DNA of 64,000 nucleotides, taken from NCBI GenBank assembly GCA_035294005.1, contig DATGLT010000242.1, positions 1 to 64,000 on the forward strand, written 5' to 3'. Positions 17,756 through 26,945 of the stretch are shown in pieces. Each line of letters opens with the position of its first letter. Within the stretch, counting starts at the first letter, position 1. The notes beneath the pieces are model-generated. The model worked only from the letters and a program-made list of their open reading frames with translations, was not told where the DNA came from and made no database searches. The position numbers and the translations under genes were made by a program. Source of the stretch: JANXQE01 sp035294005 (lineage in GTDB: Bacteria; Verrucomicrobiota; Verrucomicrobiia; Limisphaerales; UBA8199).

Positions 17756-18733
17756 TCATTGCAGTTGTCGAGTCTTGGACTTGGGCTTTTTTGCAGGGCG
17801 CAGTTGTGGCGCGTGAAATTCCTTCGCGAAGTTCGGATTGGTAAGGGGGAGGATTTCTTCGGACGCAGTGCAAAATCGAACGGGCACACTCGGAGAGGCA
17901 GGAGCATCGTCCTCATTGGGAGAGGCGGGCTCGCCTGCATCGGCAATGCTGGCGACCTGGCCCACGACATTTCCGCAGCCGTCCACGACAGCCGCGCCGC
18001 TGGATCCCGGAGCAAATTCCGCAGTGATATTGAGCATCAGCACGGGTCGGGATGGAACGGCCGGGTTGCCGTCGAGATCCTGGGCATCCGCATTGGTGCG
18101 ACGGTTCAGTCGCGAGATCATCCCCTGGGTGAACATAAAGAAATAACCGCCAGGATGGCTCAAGCAGTAGACCATTTCGCCGGGGCGGGCGCCGGTGCGA
18201 AACGGCAACGGCCTGAGTCCGGGGGCGGTGATCCTCAGGAGACAGGTATCAGCCCGGGTATCCGCAGCCAGGACCGCCTCCACCGGGTAGACGCGTGCGG
18301 AAGAATCAGCCGCCACCAGGTAGGCCTCTTTGACGTCCTTGTCGTCCGTTATGATGACATGGCAGCACGTGGAAATCACCCCGCCTTCGGCAGCGACAAA
18401 ACCGGAACTGCTGCTGAAGTGCCAGTTCCCGCAATCCGGGCATTTATAGAACGTGCCCACGGCGAGGGTGCTTTCGCGCAAACGTTCGCACAATTCAGGG
18501 GGTTCAAGCTTCTCCCGCGACACCGGCAACAAATTCAACGGCGTGCCCCGCCTGCGGACCTGCTGTTGCAGGGATTGCAGGGACACCAACCGGTGCTGTT
18601 GCAGAAGCCTTTCCGCGGACTGCAGCACACGGTCTGAATACTTGTCATCGTCAATAACAAAGCTGCCGGGCTGGGCCGCGGCCCAGCCCGACACGGCGGC
18701 CAGAGCGATCAAGGCGCTAAAAAGAGGTCGCAT
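17756..18733 (-). CDS. Secreted trypsin-like serine protease
   Basis: 325 residues with a signal peptide (LFSALIALAAVSGWAAAQ). A pro-like region (to about residue 85) leads into a chymotrypsin-fold domain. Likely catalytic residues are His in STCCHVI, Asp in RADTCLLRI and Ser in APGSSGAAV. A small CPDCGNWHF motif could bind zinc. There is no PDZ domain, unlike DegP-type proteases, and the C-terminal tail is basic and Lys-rich. It lies between unrelated genes and has its own transcript. Confidence 0.85.
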   Translation of the reverse strand: MRPLFSALIALAAVSGWAAAQPGSFVIDDDKYSDRVLQSAERLLQQHRLVSLQSLQQQVRRRGTPLNLLPVSREKLEPPELCERLRESTLAVGTFYKCPDCGNWHFSSSSGFVAAEGGVISTCCHVIITDDKDVKEAYLVAADSSARVYPVEAVLAADTRADTCLLRITAPGLRPLPFRTGARPGEMVYCLSHPGGYFFMFTQGMISRLNRRTNADAQDLDGNPAVPSRPVLMLNITAEFAPGSSGAAVVDGCGNVVGQVASIADAGEPASPNEDDAPASPSVPVRFCTASEEILPLTNPNFAKEFHAPQLRPAKKPKSKTRQLQ

Positions 18734-18807
18734 AAATCAAAATCCGTCCGTTGCAATGAGCAGGGGTCACGGGTATTTGTCAAGAAGCGCTCAACAGGTC
18801 GTTTGGT

Positions 18808-19575
18808 ATGAAATGTAGAAAGTCATCAATACGGTCGTGGTTTATGGTCGCGCTTTGTTCATGCGCGCTCGGATCTCGAGCGTTCGCGGAAGTTACGGTT
18901 TTCGCGGCCGCCAGTCTCATGGAGAGCCTCAAGGAAATCGGCGCCGTTTACGAGGCTCAATACGGCCAGAAACCCCTGTTCAATTTTGCCGCCTCAAGCA
19001 CCCTTGCCAGGCAGATCCTGGAAGGTGCCCCAGCGGATGTTTTTTTCTGCGCTGATGAGGCGCAAATGGATCGCCTGGACAAAAAGGGGCTACTGGCGGA
19101 GGGCACACGCCGTGCCCGGCTGTCCAACACACTGGTAATCATTGTGGCGGCGGATCACGGCGCCAAAGTGCGCTCGCCGGATGACCTCACCCGCCCGGCG
19201 ATCCATCGAATCGCGCTCGGAGATCCGGCCACAGTCCCCGCCGGCGTTTATGCGAGGAAATACCTGGAAAGCCAGGGGTTATGGGCAGAAATCGTTCCCA
19301 AAATTGTGCCAACAGAAAATGTGCGAGGCGCCCTCGCCGCGGTTGAGGCGGGCAATGCCGACGCGGCCATCGTGTATCGCACCGACGCCCTGGTGTCGCA
19401 TAAGGTCGCGATTGCTTATGGAGTGCCTTTGAAGCAAGGGCCGGAAATCCGGTACCCGCTGGCATTGATCAGGGCGGCGAAGAATCCTGAGGCGGGCAGG
19501 CGCCTCATCGAATTCCTCGAAGGCAGGGCGGCGGGGAAGATTTTTGAACAGCATGGCTTCGTGGTCATTCCATAA
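18808..19575 (+). CDS. modA: Molybdate ABC transporter substrate-binding protein
   Basis: 255 residues with a signal peptide ending near SRAFA. Mature ModA motifs are VFAAASLMESLKEI, FNFAASSTLARQI and GAPADVFFCADEAQMD. It binds molybdate (or tungstate) in the periplasm and delivers it to ModBC. It is the first gene of modABC, and modB begins 6 bases after its stop. No ModE-type operator or Moco riboswitch was seen in the 74 bases upstream. Confidence 0.95.
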   Translation: MKCRKSSIRSWFMVALCSCALGSRAFAEVTVFAAASLMESLKEIGAVYEAQYGQKPLFNFAASSTLARQILEGAPADVFFCADEAQMDRLDKKGLLAEGTRRARLSNTLVIIVAADHGAKVRSPDDLTRPAIHRIALGDPATVPAGVYARKYLESQGLWAEIVPKIVPTENVRGALAAVEAGNADAAIVYRTDALVSHKVAIAYGVPLKQGPEIRYPLALIRAAKNPEAGRRLIEFLEGRAAGKIFEQHGFVVIP

Positions 19576-19581
19576 GGCCCA

Positions 19582-20253
19582 ATGAGTTTCGAGGAATGGC
19601 AGTTGATTGGGTTCACCGCGAGAATGGCCGCGCTGAGCACAGTGCTGGTGCTTCCGTTTGGCCTGGCGCTGGCCTGGTGCCTGGCAAGGCTGCGTTGGCG
19701 CGGCAAGGCCCTCCTTGAAACACTGGTCACGTTGCCTCTCGTATTGCCGCCCGTTGTAACCGGACTTGCGTTGCTCCAAATTTTTGGGCGGCGCGGTTTT
19801 ATTGGCAAATATTTGCACGACGTGTTGGGTCTCGACGTGATTTTCACGTGGCGCGCGGTGGTGATTGCCCTGGCTGTAATGTCTGTGCCGCTGCTGGTCC
19901 GAGCGGCCCGGACCGCCTTTGAGGAGGTAGATGTCACCCTCGAGCAGATTGCCCGAACGCTGGGCGCGGGAGAATGGCGCGTGTTTTTTACCGTGACTCT
20001 GCCTCTGGCGCGGCGCGGGGTGTTGGGCGGAACCTTACTCGCATTTGCCCGCGCTTTGGGAGAATTCGGGGCCACTATCATGGTTGCAGGCAACATTCCC
20101 GGCCAGACTACGACGCTGTCACTGGCGGTATACCAGGACGTGCAACTGGGGCGCGATGCGCATGCCTGGTTGTTGGCCGCAGTTTCGGCGTGCATGGCGT
20201 TGATCGCCGTTTGGTTTGCCAGCGCCTACCTTGAGCGGAAGGAAAAAGGATGA
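19582..20253 (+). CDS. modB: Molybdate ABC transporter permease
   Basis: 223 residues with about five membrane helices and the EAA-type loop RTLGAGEWRVFFTVTLPLARRGVLGG, split here at EQIARTLGAGEWR and FTVTLPLARRGV. It forms the channel of the molybdate importer with ModC. Its stop overlaps the modC start by 4 bases. Length is normal for ModB. Confidence 0.95.
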   Translation: MSFEEWQLIGFTARMAALSTVLVLPFGLALAWCLARLRWRGKALLETLVTLPLVLPPVVTGLALLQIFGRRGFIGKYLHDVLGLDVIFTWRAVVIALAVMSVPLLVRAARTAFEEVDVTLEQIARTLGAGEWRVFFTVTLPLARRGVLGGTLLAFARALGEFGATIMVAGNIPGQTTTLSLAVYQDVQLGRDAHAWLLAAVSACMALIAVWFASAYLERKEKG

Positions 20254-21338
20254 CCGAGGATCTCGATGCGAGTTTTGTCCGTTCCTTCCGTTCCGGATGG
20301 AGAATCCAGCTTGAGGAGTTGCGTACAAGCGGACCGGCTTCGGTCACGGTCTTGTTCGGGGCTTCAGGCTCCGGTAAATCGACGGTGCTTCGTTGCGTGT
20401 CCGGGCTTGAACGTCCGGACGAGGGTTACATTCGATTCGGGAATGAAACCTGGTTTGATGGAAAGCAAGGAAGCCACGTTTCTCCTCAACGCCGGCATGT
20501 CGGCCTGGTTCCCCAGGACTACGCGCTTTTCCCTCATCTTTCCGTGACCCAAAACATCGGCTACGCGCTGGCCGGTCTTTCCAGGTCTGAACGTGCAGGA
20601 CGCGTTGCCGAAACCATGCGCTGGCTGGCGCTGGATGGCCTGGAAGACCGGCGCCCTGCGGAATTGTCCGGAGGCGAGCGTCAAAGAGTCGCCCTGGCGC
20701 GGGCCCTAATTAGCAAGCCGCGGCTGCTGCTCCTGGATGAGCCTCTGTCAGCGTTGGATGCGCCCACACGACAGCGCCTGACCAGGGATCTTCGGAGATT
20801 GTTGAAACAACTGGGAATTCCGACATTGCTGGTGACGCATGAACGGAACGAGGCCCTCGCATTAGGTGACCAGCTGGTCGTGTTGGAACGAGGCCGCATC
20901 GTTCAGCGCGGGCCCGTGCACACTGTATTCAGCCGGCCTTCAAGCCTGGCGGTAGCCGGCATTGTTGCGATGGAAACGGTAGAGCCGGGACGCGTCCTGA
21001 AAACCGGCGACGGGTTGGCAACTGTTGAAATCGGGCAATCCAGGGTGGTGTCGCTCAACTCCGACATCGAGCCGGGAAAAGATGTCTATGTGTGTATCCG
21101 GGCCGAAGACGTTATCCTCGTCAGAGGCGCGCCCGGGCAGAGCAGTCCACGAAACAGCCTGCCCGCAAAGGTCGTGGCGCTCCGGGCTGAAGGTCCGATG
21201 TTCAGAATTGACCTGGATGCCGGGTTTCCATTGTCAGCGGTGCTCACCAAACAAGCGTGTGAGGAGTTAAAAATCCAGCCGGGAGCAGATCTTACCGCGA
21301 TGATCAAAGCGCCCCAGATCCATCTGATCGAAAGATAA
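20250..21338 (+). CDS. modC: Molybdate ABC transporter ATP-binding protein
   Basis: 362 residues: ATPase domain with Walker A GASGSGKST, Q-loop VPQDYALFP, signature LSGGERQRVALARAL, Walker B LLLLDEPLSALDAP, and a C-terminal TOBE (mop-like) domain from about residue 285 that can bind molybdate. It energises molybdate uptake. The ATG overlaps the modB stop. The operon implies use of molybdoenzymes, none of which is encoded in this window. Confidence 0.95.
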   Translation: MTEDLDASFVRSFRSGWRIQLEELRTSGPASVTVLFGASGSGKSTVLRCVSGLERPDEGYIRFGNETWFDGKQGSHVSPQRRHVGLVPQDYALFPHLSVTQNIGYALAGLSRSERAGRVAETMRWLALDGLEDRRPAELSGGERQRVALARALISKPRLLLLDEPLSALDAPTRQRLTRDLRRLLKQLGIPTLLVTHERNEALALGDQLVVLERGRIVQRGPVHTVFSRPSSLAVAGIVAMETVEPGRVLKTGDGLATVEIGQSRVVSLNSDIEPGKDVYVCIRAEDVILVRGAPGQSSPRNSLPAKVVALRAEGPMFRIDLDAGFPLSAVLTKQACEELKIQPGADLTAMIKAPQIHLIER

Positions 21339-21369
21339 GACGAAGAGTGCTCGAACTGCTAACCGGCGG

Positions 21370-22554
21370 CTACTCGCTGCCTGAAATCGCGGGTTCTTCC
21401 ACCGGGGCGTTGGCCCGAAGACGCTCAATAATGGGAGGCAACTGCTCCAGGACGTAGTCCACTTCGGCGGGCGTATTGTACATGCCGAGACTCAACCGGA
21501 TACTAGCTCGTGCCCGGCTGGCGTTGCACCCCATGGCGGTCAGCACGTGAGACGGATCCAGCGACCCGGTCGTGCAAGCCGAACCGCTCGAGGCGCAAAT
21601 GCCACTTTGGTCCAGCAGCATCAGCACTCCTTCAGCCTCAACCCCTCGGAACCAAAGGTTACTCGTGTTTGGCAAACGTGGTTCGGTCGGGCCATTCCTT
21701 CCGCAACCAGGCACACGCTCGAGGATGCCGGCCTCGAGCCGGTCCCGAAGTTCGCGGACCACCAGCTTCGCTTGATTAAGCCGTTCCAGGGCCAGTTCCG
21801 CCGCGCGGCCAAAAGCCACAATGTTGGCGACATTCTCAGTTCCGCCGCGCCGACCCCGTTCCTGTCCTCCACCGATAATGTAGGGCTGGTATTTCGTGTG
21901 GCGCCGAACATAGAGAGCGCCAATTCCTTTCGGCGCATAAATCTTGTGTCCGGATAACGAGAGGAAATCCACGCCCAACTCCTTAACATCAACCTTGATT
22001 TTGCCGGCTGCCTGGACGGCGTCGGTGTGGCACAGAACGCCTTTGCTCCTGCACAGTTCCGCAACTTCCGAAACGGGAAACAACAGACCGGTTTCATTGT
22101 TGGCCAGCATTACGGAAACCAGCGCTGTTTCAGGCCCTATAACTTTTTCGAGTTCTCTCAGGTCCAGGGCCCCGGAGGAATCGACCGAAACGACGCGCAC
22201 TTTGTAGCCCTGCTTCTGCAAAAAAGCGCAGAATTTGAGAGTTGCCGAATGCTCGACGGCAGTGGTGACGATTTGGCGGCGCTCCGGTCGTGTGACTAGC
22301 GCGCTGTGAATCGCCGCGTTAATGCTTTCGGTTCCGCAACTGGTGAAGATGATCTCGCGCGCTTCAGCCCCAACCAATTCAGCAACGTTCTGGCGCGCAC
22401 GGTCCAGGGCCCGCCCAATCTCGTGGCCGAACGAGTAAGCGCTCGAAGGGTTACCCCATTGCCGGGTGAGGTAGGGAAGCATCGCTTCGACCACTTCAGG
22501 AGCGACCCGCGTGGTAGCGTTGTTATCGAAATAATAAACCGGCTGCTCGGGCAT
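21370..22554 (-). CDS. Cysteine desulfurase (NifS/IscS type)
   Basis: 394 residues. It opens with YFDNNATTRVAPEVVEAM and has the PLP-Lys context LSGHKIYAPKGIGALY and the catalytic-Cys loop GICASSGSACTTGSLDPSHVL. It removes sulfur from cysteine as a persulfide for Fe-S clusters or thionucleosides. The position is monocistronic: there is no iscU or sufU next to it. mnmA, a persulfide user, lies about 6 kb away. The ATG at 22554 and one six codons upstream are both possible starts. Confidence 0.92.
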   Translation of the reverse strand: MPEQPVYYFDNNATTRVAPEVVEAMLPYLTRQWGNPSSAYSFGHEIGRALDRARQNVAELVGAEAREIIFTSCGTESINAAIHSALVTRPERRQIVTTAVEHSATLKFCAFLQKQGYKVRVVSVDSSGALDLRELEKVIGPETALVSVMLANNETGLLFPVSEVAELCRSKGVLCHTDAVQAAGKIKVDVKELGVDFLSLSGHKIYAPKGIGALYVRRHTKYQPYIIGGGQERGRRGGTENVANIVAFGRAAELALERLNQAKLVVRELRDRLEAGILERVPGCGRNGPTEPRLPNTSNLWFRGVEAEGVLMLLDQSGICASSGSACTTGSLDPSHVLTAMGCNASRARASIRLSLGMYNTPAEVDYVLEQLPPIIERLRANAPVEEPAISGSE

Positions 22555-22643
22555 AGCGTCGTCGTTTCGCAACTAATGTGGCCGTGAACGAATAAAGATC
22601 CAGTCGGATCCGTCAGGTAAAGAGACGAGCCGAAAAGCGTGAA

Positions 22644-22664
22644 TTTCACGCCAAAGGCGTGAAA
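22644..22664. repeat. Perfect 9-bp stem-loop in a divergent intergenic region
   Basis: TTTCACGCC (22644-22652), loop AAA, GGCGTGAAA (22656-22664). It lies between the divergent cysteine desulfurase and Ig/VWA genes, and a partial extra copy (GCGTGAA) precedes it. It could be a protein-binding dyad, an RNA hairpin in the 5' leader of the surface-protein gene, or one unit of a dispersed REP-like repeat. Confidence 0.5.
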
Positions 22665-22751
22665 GCCACGCAACCCGTTAAGTAGAACTGGTCGATAAAT
22701 ACGGCGTTTCTACTACTGGAGAGCATTGGCATAAGCTTTGCTTTAGACTCG

Positions 22752-25700
22752 ATGACCGTCGCGCAGCTCTCGAGAACCCGTCACTTTTCTACACCCATGT
22801 CGCTCTCAACCCAAACTTCGGCTCGCCAGTTGTTTGAAAGAACCATTCGACGGTCGCGCTCCCGATCAAACCGCTTGACCGTCATGGCCGCGGTACTCGC
22901 GCTCGCGGCGTTGTCCGCAATCGGCTCCGAACCGTTGCCTGTTTCAGGGTCCGCTCCAGAGCGAGGAGTCAATAACGGCGCGGTGGACAGGGGAATTAGT
23001 CCTCTCGATATCAGCACAAGCGGGCCGCCCGTGATTGTGTCCCAGCCGGTGAGCCAGGCGGTTTACCACTTAAATGAAGCTATGTTTCAAGTTGTCGCCG
23101 GAGGTGCACCGCCCCTCGCGTACCAATGGCAGCATTCCGGGACAAACATCGCAGGTGCTACTTCCCCGATTTTAGACATCCCAACGGTGCAATCTTTCGA
23201 TGCCGGGCCATACACGGTGATTGTCAGCAATGAGCTTGGATCGGTCGCCAGCCAACCGGCTTACCTCGTGGTTCAAGGCCTGGTTCCGGGGATTGTTTCA
23301 GCTTTTGCCGACACAAACGTCCTTTGCGGCGATTCGACCTCGTTCCAAGTAAAAGCTACAAGCCCTTCAAAGACCTTAAAAATTGGCTATCAATGGTTCT
23401 TCCAAGGCGTGCCAATTGACGGAGCGACCAACTCGTCTCTGGTACTAACCAACATCAACTCCGGGCAAGCCGGGCAATACATGGTCTCGGTCAGTAATTT
23501 TTTCGGGGCGACGAACGTTTCGGCGATGCTAACCGTGAGTGGCGTGCCACCCGGGTTTGTCAGCCCGGCGACGGCCGTGGCGACTCAAGGCGTCGCTTTC
23601 AACTTTACCATTCAAGCGACGCATTCGCCGACGAGTTTCGGTGCGGTGTACTTGCCGAACGGACTCAGCATCGATACGGCAAGCGGCGTCATTTCCGGAG
23701 TTCCCTTGGAGAGCGGCTTGTTCGGCCCAATCCTCAGCGCCTCAAATTCGTGCGCTTTCGGCAGCTCCATTCTGAATCTCAGTGTGGTGTCCGCTGCGCC
23801 CGTGCTGAAACTGCCTCCGAGTGTCAGCGGCACCGAAGGCGTTGCCTTTAGCCTGCCTCTTGTTGGCACCGGGCCGAACCTGGTTTTCTCCGCAGTGAAC
23901 TTGCCGCCTGGCTTGGCGGTGGACCCGACGGGGCAAACGATTAGTGGGACACCTCTGCTTGGGGGCGACTATTCCACCATGATTTCGGCCAGCAACGCGT
24001 GGGGCTCGGCAAGTGCGTTGGTCCAGTTCAGCATCAGTAACGCGCCCGTGGCGGGTCTCTCGATCGGCAACGTTAGCTATAATTACTCGTCTCCCTATTT
24101 GCTGGACTTCACGTTTTCTTTGCTGGACGACAACGACCCCACCGTTGGCACCGGGATTGTGGCCGATCCAGGCCTTCTCTCGGTCACGTGTTTTGAAGAT
24201 GCGCAACCCATCAGCCCTTCGGAAACCGGGGCTTTCGTTTCGAGAACCAGCATCAAAGCAAAGGTCATCAAAGTGTACCTGGTGCTTGACTTCACCGAAA
24301 GCATCGCTTCGTTGAACAACGGAGACACCAATCATGATGGAGTTTCCGACGCGGTCGACAACCTCGTGAGCGGCGCGATCGGGTTTGTGAATCAGCAATC
24401 AATCGATACTCAAATCGGCGTTGAAGAGTTTCATCGCGAGGATCAGGACCCCACAAACGTAATCGGCCTCACCACGGACAAGCTCCGGGTCGATAGCGCG
24501 ATTGCGGGAATCTGGACCAACTACGTTCGTAATTTTTCGGCTGGGTCACGTTGTTGGGATGCAGCGATGGCCGCAATCCAGAAGTTGGGACCTGCAAATC
24601 GCGACGAACAGCATTACCTGCTCCTCGTCTCGGATGGTCGCGATGAATCCAGCACGAGCACCATCGGTAATGTCGTCAACGCTGCTATGGCCGCCAATGT
24701 CCAGGTCTTCACGGTCGGGTTTGGAGACGAGTTGGATCCAACGTTCCTCCAATTATTGGCGGGCAGCACCCAGGGACGTTACTTTCCTGCTCTGAATCCG
24801 GGAGATATCGCTCGGCAATTCGCATTTATCAGCAAGATGGCTCGGGGGCAGTACTCATTGCGCTGGGCGACTTTGAAGCGATCCGCCACTGCGTTTATGC
24901 CGTCCTTTCAAGTTACCTATCAGGGGCTGACCGCGAATTCTCCCACAAACCCTTACACCCTCGGCAGCACCAACATTGATACCACAACCGACCCGCCCAC
25001 GACCAATATCACACCAGCGGTGACCAACTTTATCATTGGCTACTACCATGCAATATCCAATGCCGGCCCGGTGTTGGCCGGCTCCTTACGCATCGTTCCT
25101 AACGCGGAAATCCAACCGACCGGCCTCGATTTGCGGGCCAGCTACATCCCTCGCCTGGTGCGACAGTTGAGAGTCCACTACCGCGCGAATTGGCCCTGCT
25201 CGGTCAGCCTCCAGTCAACCGGTCCCGGAGAACTGCTCGACGGTTGGAGCCTCGCTAGCACGAACGACGGAGCCGGAGGTGCCTGGCTGCTGTTCAGCAG
25301 CCCCTCGCCCGCTGACCTGACAACCAGTTTGCCCTTTGCCGCTTTCGGCAAACTCCTGACATTTAGTTTCGAAGATCCCATCGATCCGAGCACCGCGTTT
25401 AGCCTGCTCGACCTCGACAACACCATTTACACCAATACGGGAGGCCAGAGCTTCTCATTTGAAAATGCGACGAATTTTGTTTCCTTTTATCCCGTGTTGC
25501 CGCACGGAACACCTGTTTTGTGGCTGATGTATTACGGATTTTCGGGGGACTTTACCAACGCCGAAAACCTCGATTCGGACCTTGACGGCATGCCCAACTG
25601 GCAGGAGTTCCGCGCTAATACCAACCCCACCAACTCAGCTTCCGTCTTTAGTATAGCCAATGTGAGCCGTGGAAGTGACGGCCGCTACCAGGTCCAGTTC

Positions 25701-25862
25701 AGCACCTCAACCAATCGAACGTACCGGGTTGAAGCATCGTTGGACCTGACGACCTGGCGGTCCGTGCAGGACAACATTGCAGGAGTGAATCAGACTGTTA
25801 CGGTGGTCGACCCGGCTTATGTGCCGGACCGGCAGATTTTTTACCGAGTGCGGGTGTACTAG
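22752..25862 (+). CDS. Large secreted Ig-like/VWA surface protein
   Basis: 1036 residues. A basic N-terminus and hydrophobic stretch (LTVMAAVLALAALSAIGS) suggest export. Residues about 95-260 form two Ig-like domains (PVIVSQPVSQAVYHLNEAMF, YQWQHSGTNIAGAT). Residues about 265-430 are putative-Ig/cadherin-like repeats (LPNGLSIDTASGVISGVP). Residues about 505-680 are a VWA domain with a MIDAS-like DFTES and LVSDGRDESSTS. A calcium-type acidic motif NLDSDLDGMPNWQEF lies near residue 940, followed by a C-terminal beta domain. Likely cell surface or extracellular, in adhesion or matrix binding. It is unlinked to any recognisable secretion genes. Confidence 0.75.
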   Translation: MTVAQLSRTRHFSTPMSLSTQTSARQLFERTIRRSRSRSNRLTVMAAVLALAALSAIGSEPLPVSGSAPERGVNNGAVDRGISPLDISTSGPPVIVSQPVSQAVYHLNEAMFQVVAGGAPPLAYQWQHSGTNIAGATSPILDIPTVQSFDAGPYTVIVSNELGSVASQPAYLVVQGLVPGIVSAFADTNVLCGDSTSFQVKATSPSKTLKIGYQWFFQGVPIDGATNSSLVLTNINSGQAGQYMVSVSNFFGATNVSAMLTVSGVPPGFVSPATAVATQGVAFNFTIQATHSPTSFGAVYLPNGLSIDTASGVISGVPLESGLFGPILSASNSCAFGSSILNLSVVSAAPVLKLPPSVSGTEGVAFSLPLVGTGPNLVFSAVNLPPGLAVDPTGQTISGTPLLGGDYSTMISASNAWGSASALVQFSISNAPVAGLSIGNVSYNYSSPYLLDFTFSLLDDNDPTVGTGIVADPGLLSVTCFEDAQPISPSETGAFVSRTSIKAKVIKVYLVLDFTESIASLNNGDTNHDGVSDAVDNLVSGAIGFVNQQSIDTQIGVEEFHREDQDPTNVIGLTTDKLRVDSAIAGIWTNYVRNFSAGSRCWDAAMAAIQKLGPANRDEQHYLLLVSDGRDESSTSTIGNVVNAAMAANVQVFTVGFGDELDPTFLQLLAGSTQGRYFPALNPGDIARQFAFISKMARGQYSLRWATLKRSATAFMPSFQVTYQGLTANSPTNPYTLGSTNIDTTTDPPTTNITPAVTNFIIGYYHAISNAGPVLAGSLRIVPNAEIQPTGLDLRASYIPRLVRQLRVHYRANWPCSVSLQSTGPGELLDGWSLASTNDGAGGAWLLFSSPSPADLTTSLPFAAFGKLLTFSFEDPIDPSTAFSLLDLDNTIYTNTGGQSFSFENATNFVSFYPVLPHGTPVLWLMYYGFSGDFTNAENLDSDLDGMPNWQEFRANTNPTNSASVFSIANVSRGSDGRYQVQFSTSTNRTYRVEASLDLTTWRSVQDNIAGVNQTVTVVDPAYVPDRQIFYRVRVY

Positions 25863-25864
25863 GG

Positions 25865-26047
25865 TTAACCCAGCGACTGGGCAGCGCGCCAAAGTACCTG
25901 TTCACTCCAGGGATGATGCCAGGCGCGTTTGGTCAGGCGTTGCAACTCCAGCAGAGCCTGCCTCGGCTTGCCAAGGCCCAGCCACATCTCAGCCGTGTGG
26001 ACCCTGCGCGCGTCTTTGATCTTCAATTTGCTCTTGGCAGTTCTCAT
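25865..26047 (-). CDS. Small TPR-like protein of unknown function
   Basis: 60 residues from ATG 26047. The segment HTAEMWLGLGKPRQALLELQ has the alternating Trp/Leu/Gly/Ala spacing of a single TPR-type helical hairpin, and the ends are basic. Its stop lies 2 bases from the convergent surface-protein stop, which fits a real compact gene. It is too short to be sure. Confidence 0.5.
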   Translation of the reverse strand: MRTAKSKLKIKDARRVHTAEMWLGLGKPRQALLELQRLTKRAWHHPWSEQVLWRAAQSLG

Positions 26048-26125
26048 GCTCGCCAAGCTTAACAGCCGCTGCGGATTTCATGAATAGGGAGCTTACCCTA
26101 GGCCAAATGGAACACACCCTCTGAT

Positions 26126-26208
26126 GAGGCGGACTTCTTGATTTTCGCGGGTCCCTTCCGCCTCGTTACCTCGGCGGCCACGTTTTTCCGCCGAAATTCC
26201 CTGGGACC
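26126..26208. other. Possible structured RNA / pseudoknot-capable intergenic element
   Basis: Three complementary pairs occur within 83 bases: A 26126-26133 (GAGGCGGA) with A' 26157-26164 (TCCGCCTC); B 26150-26155 (GGTCCC) with B' 26203-26208 (GGGACC); and an internal hairpin, 26171-26177 with 26188-26194 (TCGGCGG/CCGCCGA). The A-B-A'-B' order is that of an H-type pseudoknot. It lies between two minus-strand genes. Confidence 0.3.
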
Positions 26209-26217
26209 GCCGGCTGA

Positions 26218-26649
26218 TTATTCGGCTTGCCGGATCATCTCGGCTAGCAGCTCGTTTAAACGGTTGCGCCCGATCGAGTAATTGGCAGGAGGCGCATCGT
26301 TGGAACCTCGCGCCAGCTTTGCCGCGAGATCCCGATTTTCAATGTCGTTTTTTGTCAGACCTGAATAACTGGTGGTGGCAGCCGTGAGCTGTTCCCACTT
26401 GCGCCGGCTGATATCGTTGCGAATTTTTGAGCATTCCTCACGGATCCTGGGCAGGGATTGAGCATGTGCGTCCACCAGCATGTCGTCCCGCACCAGGTTA
26501 AACTGCTCGCGCAGGTTGGTTATGGCCGAGCGAAAATTGTGAAGCCTGAGATCGCGACCGCTGGAAAAGTGGCTTTTTATGAGCCAGCCAAAGATAATAC
26601 AGGCAGCGCTCCAAAGTGCCAATTCCGCCGGCTTGAAATGAAAATCCAT
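26218..26649 (-). CDS. Membrane-anchored coiled-coil protein, function unknown
   Basis: 143 residues. One N-terminal helix (LALWSAACIIFGWLI) is followed by a long charged alpha-helical part rich in Arg, Glu and Asn, with probable coiled coil around residues 40-90. No family is recognised. The topology (short N-out or N-in tail, one anchor, long helical domain) resembles proteins that tether complexes to the inner membrane, but no role can be assigned. Confidence 0.55.
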   Translation of the reverse strand: MDFHFKPAELALWSAACIIFGWLIKSHFSSGRDLRLHNFRSAITNLREQFNLVRDDMLVDAHAQSLPRIREECSKIRNDISRRKWEQLTAATTSYSGLTKNDIENRDLAAKLARGSNDAPPANYSIGRNRLNELLAEMIRQAE

Positions 26650-26945
26650 TCGCCGCTCAGACTTTCCTCAGGTTGATGCGCTTAGCCAACATGAATAATT
26701 TGCCTCACCACTATCTAAGACAGCGATTATGGTATCTTTGGAGTGCCTTGTTGCAAGCCGCAACATTTATGGCATTGCCGCGTCTGCCGCAACTCGGTTA
26801 CTGACAGCCAATTATTCATGGCTTGCCTCTGAGGATCCCCATACGCTCTGAGAATGCGCCTTTCTAAAACCCCAATGCCACCCCGCGTTGGCGTCGTTGC
26901 TCAGGCCCACGGGTCAGGAAACTTGAAACGTCTAAGCACCAGCTT
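26650..26945. other. Intergenic, no gene recognised
   Basis: 296 bases between divergent genes. It contains an 11-bp inverted repeat 110 bases apart (CATGAATAATT at 26690-26700, AATTATTCATG at 26810-26820). No promoter of clear consensus and no RNA gene was recognised. Confidence 0.35.

Noticed and set aside
22600..22750. Possible cyclic-di-GMP or other riboswitch before the Ig/VWA gene
   Set aside because: Apart from the simple 9-bp hairpin, no conserved riboswitch core was recognised.
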